Source: JALZUU01 sp964441245 (GTDB lineage Bacteria; Bacteroidota; Bacteroidia; Chitinophagales; Saprospiraceae). Taken from it: 15,776 nt of DNA. The stretch spans positions 1 to 15,776 of the forward strand of contig CAYTVR010000158.1 in the NCBI GenBank assembly GCA_964441245.1, given 5' to 3'. The translations under genes and the position numbers were made by a program. Below, piece by piece: positions 8,444 to 15,776 of this stretch. The number at the start of each line of letters is the position of its first letter. The first letter of the stretch is position 1. Under the pieces are notes generated by a model, which saw only the letters and a program-made list of their open reading frames with translations, ran no database searches and was not told the origin of the DNA.

Positions 8444-10654
8444 ATGCAATATCTAAATCGAATTAAGAAAAGCATAATTACCCTATTTATTCTTTCCTTG
8501 CTATCTCCACTTAGCGCTCAAATGGCGGTAGATGTTCAATTGAATATGAAACATGAAGTGGGTGGTTTTTCCGAGTTTGACAGAAACAAATATATTGTCA
8601 TGCATGCTTCCTTATCGGAAAATGAGTGGGACAGTAACTTTCAAAGACTATTTTTTTTGGAGAACTATGATGTTTATTTGGGGAGAAACAATGGAACCTA
8701 TCCTTGGTATTATGATCAGACAGCAGAAGATCCAAATAATCCAGGATTTCCAAGTGTGGCGGATATGACTGAGCTAGGCCAAACAAATAAAAATAATTAT
8801 GCGAGCGAAAGTGGAGCACATGCACTAGAATCTCGCAGTGATTTGATGATAGGCGGTCAAATGCCGATGTATCCTAATGGAACGCTGACTAATCCTAATC
8901 CATGTTGTAGCACCGCTACTCCTTGGGCCTATAGCAATTATGATGCAGTAGCAGATTTTATGGCTAATTTTCTAAGCACACATTATGGTACTGGTGGCAC
9001 GACAGGTGAGCCGAAACCTAAATATGTTGAAGTTCTAAATGAGCCTTTTGTAAAGACGAATGAATATGGAACCACTAATGCTAATATATCGGATATGCAT
9101 AAAAAGGTAGCGGATCGCATACATGAATTGCATCCTGATGTACTAGTCGGTGGATATACAGCAGCTTTTCCACAGTTGGAAAATAACGATTTTCAGCATT
9201 GGGAAAACACATGGAAACTATTCATGGATATAACTGGAGAAAGCATGGATTTTTATTCTGTTCATATTTATGATTATCATCCAACCGGTAATACCATGGA
9301 CAGTTTGAGCAGAAGGTCAGGAAGTAACGCTGAGGCAATCCTGGATATGATTGAGCATTATTCTCTACTAGAATTTGGACAAGTTAAACCTTTTAATATT
9401 TCGGAATATGGTTATTTTTCACCCGGCCTTTTGGGTACGCCTTATACTAAGGAAAGAGATTGGGGGGATCTTCGATCTTTCTCAACTCAAATGATGCAAT
9501 TTATGGAAAGGCCAAACCAAATGCTTAAGGCTATTCCTTTTTTACTTTTAAAGGCAAATTGGTGGACACATCCTTCTGGGAATAAATATCCTCATCGACT
9601 TCTTCGTCAAAAAAATGAATTACCAGGTGAAAGTGGTACAAGTTGGGTGTATACCGAGTTGGTGAAATTTTATGAATTGTGGTCAGAGGTAAAAGGTACA
9701 CGAATAGAAACGCATCCTTCCAATCTTGATATTCAAGTAGATGCTTATGTCGATGGGAATAAAGCATATTTGATTCTTAATAATTTGACATTGACGGACC
9801 AGGCTATTCAATTGAATTTATTTGAGAACCATGATAACATGGTAGAAAATCTTGAGGTCAAACATTTATACGAGATTAATGGATTACCTATTTTGGCAGA
9901 AACAAGCCCTAATGTGGATATTGACGAAATTAATCTGGGAAGAGAAGCGACAATGATTCTAACTTATACTTTTGCAGATGAACTAATGGTAGACGAATCC
10001 TATGTAGAAGAAAAAATATATGCGGATAAATATCTTCAAACAATTCAATCCAATCAACCAATTACTTTCCAATTAAACGATTTGACTACAGGAGAATTTG
10101 GAGAAGCGGTTTTACGATTAGGACTAGGAAGAAATCATGGGAAATCACTTCAGCCTGAGATCAAAGTGAATGGTACAGAAATCGATGTGCCTAATAATTG
10201 GAGAGGATACGATCAAGCTAATCGAGATCGGTTTTTTGGTGTATTGGAAATACCTGTACCTCATGAATTAATAGATAACAACACAGAGGTCGTTATCACC
10301 TTTCCCGACAATGGGGGACATATTAGCAGCTTGGCTATACAAAATTATTTATCAAGCAAAGCGATCAATCGAACAGGAGTAACTACATCGATTGACCAGT
10401 TTTCTGAAAAAGAATTATTTGACTTTTCTGTGTATCCAAATCCTAGTGAAGATATACTTCATATTCAATCAGATGCAGCTTTATCAGGAAAAGAAGTGAT
10501 TATACAAGATATGAAAGGTGTAGTTTGGAAAAAGTTGTCATTAGGATCGAGTGTTCCTAAAATCGAAATAAAAGAAATACCGCAAGGAATATATTTTATT
10601 TCAATTCAACATGGCGGACAAGTTATTTCGAAGAAAATAGAGATTATGCGCTGA
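8444..10654 (+). CDS. GH86 beta-agarase/beta-porphyranase with T9SS sorting domain
   Basis: The 736-residue protein has a signal peptide ending near LSAQ (residue ~26). The next ~390 residues fit a GH86 TIM barrel: KYVEVLNEPFVKTNE places the acid/base at E200, and FNISEYGYFSPG places the nucleophile at E321, the clan GH-A pattern. Accessory beta domains occupy about 400-640, as in known GH86 enzymes. The end (VYPNPSED, then GIYFISI) is a type A T9SS domain, so the enzyme is probably secreted or surface-attached. The family cleaves beta-1,4 galactosidic links inside agarose or porphyran, so this and the GH16 enzyme are likely the endo-acting depolymerases of the locus. The gene is 12 bases downstream of the esterase gene and the two are probably co-transcribed. 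Assignment to GH86 is from motif recognition; agarase versus porphyranase is undecided. Confidence 0.85.
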   Translation: MQYLNRIKKSIITLFILSLLSPLSAQMAVDVQLNMKHEVGGFSEFDRNKYIVMHASLSENEWDSNFQRLFFLENYDVYLGRNNGTYPWYYDQTAEDPNNPGFPSVADMTELGQTNKNNYASESGAHALESRSDLMIGGQMPMYPNGTLTNPNPCCSTATPWAYSNYDAVADFMANFLSTHYGTGGTTGEPKPKYVEVLNEPFVKTNEYGTTNANISDMHKKVADRIHELHPDVLVGGYTAAFPQLENNDFQHWENTWKLFMDITGESMDFYSVHIYDYHPTGNTMDSLSRRSGSNAEAILDMIEHYSLLEFGQVKPFNISEYGYFSPGLLGTPYTKERDWGDLRSFSTQMMQFMERPNQMLKAIPFLLLKANWWTHPSGNKYPHRLLRQKNELPGESGTSWVYTELVKFYELWSEVKGTRIETHPSNLDIQVDAYVDGNKAYLILNNLTLTDQAIQLNLFENHDNMVENLEVKHLYEINGLPILAETSPNVDIDEINLGREATMILTYTFADELMVDESYVEEKIYADKYLQTIQSNQPITFQLNDLTTGEFGEAVLRLGLGRNHGKSLQPEIKVNGTEIDVPNNWRGYDQANRDRFFGVLEIPVPHELIDNNTEVVITFPDNGGHISSLAIQNYLSSKAINRTGVTTSIDQFSEKELFDFSVYPNPSEDILHIQSDAALSGKEVIIQDMKGVVWKKLSLGSSVPKIEIKEIPQGIYFISIQHGGQVISKKIEIMR

Positions 10655-10658
10655 TACC

Positions 10659-10712
10659 TTAGTAATTGGCTAAGCTGTTAAGAGATTTGTATTTTTCATA
10701 GCCTAATACAAA
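10659..10712 (-). pseudogene. Decayed copy of the PorP/SprF 3' end
   Basis: On the minus strand this reads FVLGYEKYKSLNSLANY and then TAA. The intact PorP/SprF gene next door ends FGLGHEIQISYSLANY and TAA. The DNA also matches, including the 14-base tract ATACAAATCTCTTA, and the indels sum to three bases. An in-frame TGA sits immediately upstream (10713-10715), so nothing longer is coded. The likeliest reading is the relic of a tandem PorP/SprF duplication. The stretch also contains a perfect 10-bp inverted repeat (10684-10693 with 10705-10714). Confidence 0.5.
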
Positions 10713-10740
10713 TCAATCAGCTACGCATCGAATAAGGCTG

Positions 10741-10788
10741 AAATAGAAATAGAAGAAATATATCGTGGTATTTCTTCTATTTCTATTT
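10741..10788. terminator. Perfect 20-bp inverted repeat, probable bidirectional terminator
   Basis: The arms 10741-10760 and 10769-10788 are exact reverse complements around the 8-base loop TATCGTGG. On either strand the first arm is A-rich and the second U-rich. The repeat lies between the convergent GH86 (+) and PorP/SprF (-) genes, where a terminator serving both directions is expected. Confidence 0.75.
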
Positions 10789-10826
10789 AATAAGAAGGAC
10801 AGATTGTTATAAGAAAAATAGCTAAT

Positions 10827-11744
10827 TTAATAATTAGCTAAACTATAAGAGATTTGTATTTCATGTCCTAAACCAAATTGTGGTCCAAAGGATTCAAAAT
10901 AATTCGTAAAAGCATATCCAAGATTAAATTGGCTTGAGCCAACTTCAAATATAAAACCTGTTTGAGCGGTCAATGATTTTGCAGTGGAGTAGCTTGCTCC
11001 GATGTAAAAGTTTTCATTATACTCATATCTTACACCAACTCCTAGATGGAAAGGTACATTTTCAACATATTTGCCCCATCCAAAAACTTCGAGCCAACTA
11101 TCGTTAAATACTGGAATGTAACCACCACCAGTGGCATAATAATGTTGAACCCTAGAGACATTAAAATTATTTTCACCTTTGGAATATTCTAGATTTAGAC
11201 CAAGACTTTGCGGAATGGAAATACCAACAAAAAAGTTTTTTCCATAAAGCATTGCTCCACCACTAAAATCAGGCATTAGTTTCATCTCGTCTTGAGAAGC
11301 GATATCACCAGATTCTAAAAAATTAAGTTCATTTCCTCTAAGTCTATATTGTACCATGCCAATGCTTAAACCAGCAGTTAAGGAGAAGTCATCTGATAGA
11401 TTTATTCTATAACCTCCTCTTCCATAAATTCCCGTAAAACTGATTGGTCCAGTTTGGTCATGAATAATATTTCCACCGGTTAAAAAATTCAAATCTTCAC
11501 TTAGATACTCATATCCCGCTGTTATAGTTCGTGGAGAGCCTTCCACTTCTGTCCATTGATAGCGATAGCCAAGATTTGCAGAAATATTGTTATCATATTT
11601 AAAATAATTCATATTTATGGAAGCTGGATTGACAATAGAAGCTGCCGTATTTGGATTATTAAAAATGGGAAGTTGCTGTCCTTGCAAGTTCGTATTTCCA
11701 AAGATAAATGTTGAAAATAAATATAAGTATATAATTCTTTTCAT
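10827..11744 (-). CDS. PorP/SprF family type IX secretion system membrane protein
   Basis: The 305-residue protein is typical in length for the family. It begins with a signal peptide (hydrophobic residues ~4-16, cleavage probably near QGQ). The opening QQLPIFNNPNTAASIVNPA resembles the family's usual start, in which an early Asn-Pro-Ala motif precedes an outer-membrane beta-barrel. Many alternating aromatic/hydrophobic strands follow and the chain ends in SLANY. In gliding Flavobacterium, SprF is needed to export the giant adhesin SprB, and many family members sit beside genes for long repetitive proteins. Here the gene is divergent from exactly such a gene (ATG at 12010), so a dedicated export-partner role is a strong inference. 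It is less likely to be the core PorP subunit, since no other T9SS gene is nearby. Confidence 0.85.
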   Translation of the reverse strand: MKRIIYLYLFSTFIFGNTNLQGQQLPIFNNPNTAASIVNPASINMNYFKYDNNISANLGYRYQWTEVEGSPRTITAGYEYLSEDLNFLTGGNIIHDQTGPISFTGIYGRGGYRINLSDDFSLTAGLSIGMVQYRLRGNELNFLESGDIASQDEMKLMPDFSGGAMLYGKNFFVGISIPQSLGLNLEYSKGENNFNVSRVQHYYATGGGYIPVFNDSWLEVFGWGKYVENVPFHLGVGVRYEYNENFYIGASYSTAKSLTAQTGFIFEVGSSQFNLGYAFTNYFESFGPQFGLGHEIQISYSLANY

Positions 11745-11786
11745 AAGTTTTAATTAAATTGTATTCCACTAAGACATTGTAATATA

Positions 11787-11815
11787 CAAAATAAGGAAAA
11801 TTGGCTTAAACCAAA
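11787..11815 (-). promoter_or_regulatory. Candidate Bacteroidota promoter for PorP/SprF
   Basis: On the minus strand, TTTG (11815-11812) is followed after 17 bases by TTATTTTG (11794-11787), one base off the Bacteroidota -7 consensus TAnnTTTG. Transcription would begin roughly 35 bases before the ATG. Short AT-rich matches like this arise by chance, so the confidence is low. Confidence 0.3.
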
Positions 11816-12009
11816 CAATACTTCGTTTTATTTTCTGTTAAAAAACTATAAAAGATCATTTGTTAATAGTTCAGAAACATATGTTGTACTGAGAAAATCA
11901 AAAGTGGCAACAAGTTGGGTAAAATATATGAATATTTACATAAACGCGGCTTAATTACCCTGAATCGAAACTTACACTGAAGTTTTATACTTCAAAAAAC
12001 TAAACTCAA
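11816..12009. other. Divergent intergenic region before the adhesin gene
   Basis: This is the adhesin side of the 265-base gap between the divergent genes. A weak plus-strand promoter candidate is TTTG (11859-11862), 17 bases, then TATGTTGT (11880-11887). A 6-bp hairpin (TGAAGT, loop TTTAT, ACTTCA at 11978-11994) ends 15 bases before the adhesin ATG and could affect translation. I see no further gene. Confidence 0.25.
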
Positions 12010-12957
12010 ATGCTTCGCAAATACATTTTATTGCTCACAACTGTGTTGTCACTTCTTATAATTCCCAAAGCTGACGCGCAAGAATGTATCCCGGTCACCT
12101 TCCAAATTGACATGACTAATTCTCCTTTTTTGCCTGATTTATTAGGTGGTTGTACTATGGCCTGGCAAACTGGTAACAATTCTGGTCTGGGGGGATCAGA
12201 AGTTAAGGTTTGTCCAATTCCAACTATTTCTGATTTTACACAATTTCCAATGACTGATATTGGTGGTAATGTTTGGACCATTACTATGGAATTGACTGAT
12301 CAGATTCCTGCTAACCCAAATGGAAATTTCTTTTGGTTTAATTTTCTTCTTGATTGTGGAGGGGGAAATACTCAATTGGAACACGTTCTTCACTCTCCAT
12401 GTGCTGGAAACTCAGTATCTGACCAAAGAGTTATTTGGGTGGAGGCTAGTAACGTTCCCACTAGTCCGCTATCCTATACAGGAGAATGGAATTGTGGTTG
12501 TAACATGAATATAGTTACAGCTAACACTACTGCCTGTAATACGAATGGAACTCCTGGTGATCCTTCAGATGATACATTTAGTGTAAATGTTACGGCACTA
12601 AATGGTGGACCAGATTATACAATTACAGATGGAGTCGAAACTTGGGGGCCATTTGATTATAATGTTTTTGGCAACATAGGACCTCCTACATTGCCTGCAA
12701 ATGGTACAGATATTACGTTGACATTTATTGATGGTGAAATCACAGCTTGTACGGAGACTCAGATTGTTAATGTTGCTCCATGCTCAATTGTCTGTTCAAT
12801 AGATGATGGAGGTTTGAGCTTGGTTGATTGTAATAACGCTAGTTCACCGAGTCTTCCTGCTGATGATCGCATTACCTTTAATTTGGATCCGAGTGGTGTA
12901 AGTCTATCGGGTACCTATAATGTTAGCGTTTCACCTGGAACTATAGATCCAACTTTC
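12010..12957 (+). CDS. Giant repetitive surface adhesin, N-terminal part (up to assembly gap)
   Basis: This is the first 316 codons of a very long secreted protein. A signal peptide (residues ~1-23, ending ADAQ) is followed by a domain at ~24-165 that starts VTFQIDM and contains VWTITMEL. It resembles the CBM20-like beta-sandwich modules common in Bacteroidota secreted proteins. A second domain (about 166-253) carries GDPSDDTFSVNV and looks like a divergent first copy of the downstream repeat. From residue ~254 the regular repeat begins and runs into the N block with the frame intact. Any stop read just past the Ns is an artefact of the placeholder length. The product is probably a T9SS-exported, cell-surface filament or adhesin, with the divergent PorP/SprF protein as its export partner. 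The C-terminal sorting domain is outside the window. Confidence 0.8.
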
Positions 12958-13057
12958 NNNNNNNNNNNNNNNNNNNNNNNNNNNNNNNNNNNNNNNNNNN
13001 NNNNNNNNNNNNNNNNNNNNNNNNNNNNNNNNNNNNNNNNNNNNNNNNNNNNNNNNN
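12958..13057. other. 100-N assembly gap inside the repeat array
   Basis: Exactly 100 Ns, which is a common scaffold placeholder. The left flank stops in phase after the ThrPhe codons of one repeat. The right flank starts with the last base of a codon before the next repeat. Comparing phases, the true missing sequence should be 116 bases, or 116 plus a multiple of 309. Any of these restores the reading frame; 100 does not. Confidence 0.9.
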
Positions 13058-15776
13058 CTCTGATCCTGGAAGCTGTTCAGCAGAATGTTCCTTGACGGAT
13101 GGAGGCTTGAGTCTGGTTGATTGTAATAACGCCAGTTCACCGAGTCTTCCTGGGGATGATAGAATTACATTGAATTTAAATCCAGATGGCCTAAATCTAT
13201 CGGGTACCTATAATGTTAGCGTTTCACCTGGAACTATAGATCCAACTTTCGGATCGTATAATACTTTTACTCCATTTACTTTACAAAATGGCTCAGCCGG
13301 GGGTGGTCCAGTAACGATCACGATTACGGATGCAGGAAATCCAGGTTGTTCAATAACAGTACCAGTTTCTGATCCTGGAAGCTGTTCAGCAGAATGTTCC
13401 TTGACAGATGGAGGCTTGAGTTTGGTTGATTGTAATAACGCCAGTTCACCAAGTCTTCCTGGGGATGATAGAATTACATTGAATTTAAATCCAGATGGCC
13501 TAAATCTATCGGGTACCTATAACGTTAGTGTTTCACCTGGGACTATAGATCCAACTTTTGGAAGCTATAATACTTCAACTCCATTTACTTTACAGAATGG
13601 CTCAGCGGGAAGTGGTCCAGTAACGATCACCATTACGGATGCAGGAAATCCAGGCTGTTCAATAACAGTACCCGTCTCTGATCCTGGAAGCTGTTCAGCA
13701 GAATGTTCCTTGACGGATGGAGGCTTGAGTTTTGTTGATTGTGATGATTTTGGTTCACCAATAAATCCTTCAGACGATAGAATTACGTTAAACTTAAATC
13801 CAGATGGCTTAAATTTATCGGGTACTTATAATGTTAGTGTTTCACCTGGGACTATAGATCCAACTTTTGGATCGTATAATACTTCAACTCCATTTACCTT
13901 ACAGAATGGCTCAGCGGGAAGTGGTCCAGTAACGATTACGATTACGGATGCAGGAAATCCAGGTTGTTCAATAATAGTGCCTGTCTCAGATCCAGGAAGT
14001 TGTTCGGATGAATGTTCTTTAACGGATGGAGGACTAACCAATCTTGAATGTAATAATGGAGGTTCAGATAGTGATCCTTCAGATGATGTAATTATTTTTA
14101 GATTAAATCCAACAGGTTCAAATTTAATTGGTGGTTATAATGTTAGTGCATTTCCCGGGAATATAATGCCTCCAGCCTCAGGGACCTATAATACTTCAAC
14201 TGCATTCCAAATGCAAAATGGCTCAGCGGGAAGTGGTCCAGTAACGATTACGATTACGGATGCAGTAAACCCTGGATGTACGATCAACTTGCCGATATCA
14301 GACCCTGGCACTTGCTCGAATGCCTGTTCCCTGACTGATGCAGGACTAACAAATGTTAATTGTAATGATGCTTTCACAGGAGATAATCCATCGGATGATT
14401 TTATCACCTTTGATTTAAATCCCACTGGTTTAAATTTATCTGGAGACTATACAGTTATTGTTTCTCCAGGTACATTAATTTCTTCAATAGGAACTTATGG
14501 TTTCCCAAATTCATTTCAATTACAAAGTGGCTCAGCCGGAAGTGGTCCAGTAAGTATAACAATTACCGATGGTATTGATCCCTTCTGTAGTATTACTATT
14601 CAACTTAATGATCCCGGTACCTGTTCAGATGATTGTTTGCTTGTAGATGGAGGCTTGGCGGATATTGATTGCATTGATGGAGGAACAGGAAGTATTCCAT
14701 CAGACGATCAAATTTCATTTAGCCTAAATCCCACGGGTCTAAATTTAACAGGAAATTATTCCGTTAGTGTTTTTGGAGGAACAATAAATCCACCAACTGG
14801 AATTTATGGATTTTCAAATACATTTTTACTTCATAATAGTTCGGCAGGAAATGGAGATGTCATCATTACAATAATAGATGTTGACGATCCTTTATGTAGT
14901 ATTGATGTTCCATTGATTGATCCAGGTAGTTGTTCAGATGATTGTATACTCCAAGATGGAGGTCTAGCTGATCTTCAATGTAATAATGGAGAAACAGGAA
15001 GTGATCCCTCTGATGATCTACTTACATTTAGTTTAAATCCTACCGGTTTAAATTTGACCGGAAATTATTCAGTTACTGTTTTCGGAGGAACAATAAATCC
15101 ACCAACTGGAATTTATGGATTTTCAAGTCCTTTTGAGTTGTACAGTGGTTCAGCAGGAAACGGAGATGTTACCATTATAATAACACATATCAATGATCCC
15201 TCATGTAGTATTTCTATACCACTAACCGATCCAGGGAGCTGTTCAGCAGAATGTTTGTTAGCTGATGGAGGTCTAGCTGAAATTCAATGTAATGATAGCG
15301 GAACGGTGAGCGATTCATCAGATGATTTTATTAGCTTAAGTTTAAATCCTACTGGTTTAAATTTAATAGGAAATTATTCAGTTAATGCTTTCCCAGGAAC
15401 AATAAGTCCAGCTACAGGAACTTATGGAGTATCAAGCCCTTTTCAATTGCAAGATGGTTCGGCAGGAAATGGAGATGTCATTATAACAATCACTGATAAC
15501 GTCGAGCCAAGTTGTACTATAGATGTCCTTTTATCCGATTTAGGCAGTTGTTCGGAAACCTGTTCCTTGACGGATGACGGTTTGTCGAATGTAGGATGTG
15601 ATGATGGCGGCACGGTAAGTGATCCATCGGATGATTTTCTCACATTTGATCTAAATCCTTTGGGATTAAATTTATCAGAAAACTATACGGTATCGGTTAG
15701 TCCTGGTAGTGTTTTACCAACGACATCGAGTTATGGCGGAGTAAGTACGTTTCAGCTACAAGGTGGTTCAGCAGGA
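13058..15776 (+). CDS. Giant repetitive surface adhesin, continuation after gap (runs off the window)
   Basis: From 13059 a single frame stays open for 906 codons to the last base. It encodes nine units, the last incomplete, that continue the repeats before the gap, so this is the same gene as the one starting at 12010. Each unit has the pattern DPGSCSxxCxLxDGGL, then a Cys, PSDD, LNPTGLNL, NYxVxV, PGTI, GSAG, ITITD and PxCxI. The four nearly invariant Cys could form two disulfides, and the acidic PSDD segment could bind calcium. The composition is rich in Gly, Ser, Thr, Asp and Asn with almost no Lys or Arg, as in secreted acidic beta-sandwich adhesins of Bacteroidota. Function as an adhesin or gliding filament is inference; no ligand-binding or enzymatic motif is seen. 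Confidence 0.85.

Larger units (their letters stand above)
12769..15776 (+). repeat. Tandem 309-bp (103-residue) protein-coding repeats, at least 10 units
   Basis: Units begin near 12769 (cut by the gap) and then at 13059, 13368, 13677, 13986, 14298, 14607, 14916, 15225 and 15534 (cut by the window end). The period is 309 bases in every complete case except the unit at 13986, which is 312. The units at 13059, 13368 and 13677 are very alike, roughly nine bases in ten by eye. Later units share the protein pattern but have diverged much more in DNA. This suggests recent expansion or homogenisation near the N-terminal end of the array. Confidence 0.95.

Noticed and set aside
10684..10714. 10-bp inverted repeat as a terminator for GH86
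   Set aside because: No T-run follows on either strand, and the better 20-bp hairpin is just downstream. It may be a by-product of the decayed PorP/SprF copy.
11801..11814. TTGG-CTTAAA-CCAA as a third copy of the operator-like dyad
   Set aside because: The spacing between half-sites is six bases, not four as in the two matching dyads, and the dyad is imperfect.
11859..11887. Plus-strand promoter for the adhesin
   Set aside because: The -7 element TATGTTGT matches only four of the six fixed consensus bases, so it is mentioned but not called as a separate feature.
13073..13095. Apparent stop of the adhesin shortly after the N block
   Set aside because: It arises only because the 100-N placeholder breaks the frame. 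The correct frame is open from 13059 to the window end.
13826..15643. Several minus-strand ORFs inside the adhesin repeats
   Set aside because: They are antisense copies that recur because the plus strand is repetitive; they have no starts or signals of their own.
12769..15776. CRISPR or minisatellite explanation for the repeats
   Set aside because: The 309-bp units are coding, in frame and conserved as protein, with no spacer-repeat pattern.

Overview
The window looks like a chromosomal segment of a marine, algal-polysaccharide-degrading member of the Bacteroidota, possibly Saprospiria- or Cytophagia-like; that rank is a guess. The evidence is AT-rich DNA, starts without Shine-Dalgarno sequences, three secreted proteins ending in type IX secretion (T9SS) sorting domains, a PorP/SprF-family protein, and a Planctomycete-type cytochrome c fused to DUF2231 and leucine-rich repeats. 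No rRNA, tRNA, CRISPR array, transposase or integrase was seen.

Region 1 (1-10654, all + strand) is an accessory carbohydrate-degradation locus. In order it holds: the 3' part of a GH16 endo-galactanase (agarase/porphyranase type); a Tat-exported NHL beta-propeller protein directly abutting a membrane protein with DUF2231, cytochrome c and LRR parts; a GH29 alpha-L-fucosidase-like lipoprotein; a CBM6-sialate-O-acetylesterase-like (SGNH) protein; and a GH86 beta-agarase/porphyranase. GH16 plus GH86 points to a red-algal galactan (agar or porphyran). GH29 would then act on terminal L-fucose or the related L-galactose, and the esterase on acyl groups. No SusC/SusD pair, sulfatase or regulator gene lies inside the window. 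Copies of a TTTGGT/ACCAAA dyad in front of the NHL gene and the GH29 gene look like operators of a shared regulator.

Region 2 (10655-10826) is a convergent intergenic region. It holds a perfect 20-bp inverted repeat, probably a two-way terminator, and a decayed copy of the 3' end of the neighbouring PorP/SprF gene.

Region 3 (10827-15776) pairs a minus-strand PorP/SprF gene with a divergent gene for a very large, repetitive surface protein. That protein has a signal peptide, an N-terminal beta-sandwich-like domain, and at least ten tandem Cys-rich repeats of 103 residues, and it runs off the window. A 100-N assembly gap sits in the most homogeneous part of the array. Repeat phase predicts that the true missing length is 116 + 309n bases and that the reading frame is intact. 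By analogy with SprB/SprF of gliding bacteria, the PorP/SprF protein probably helps the T9SS export this adhesin.
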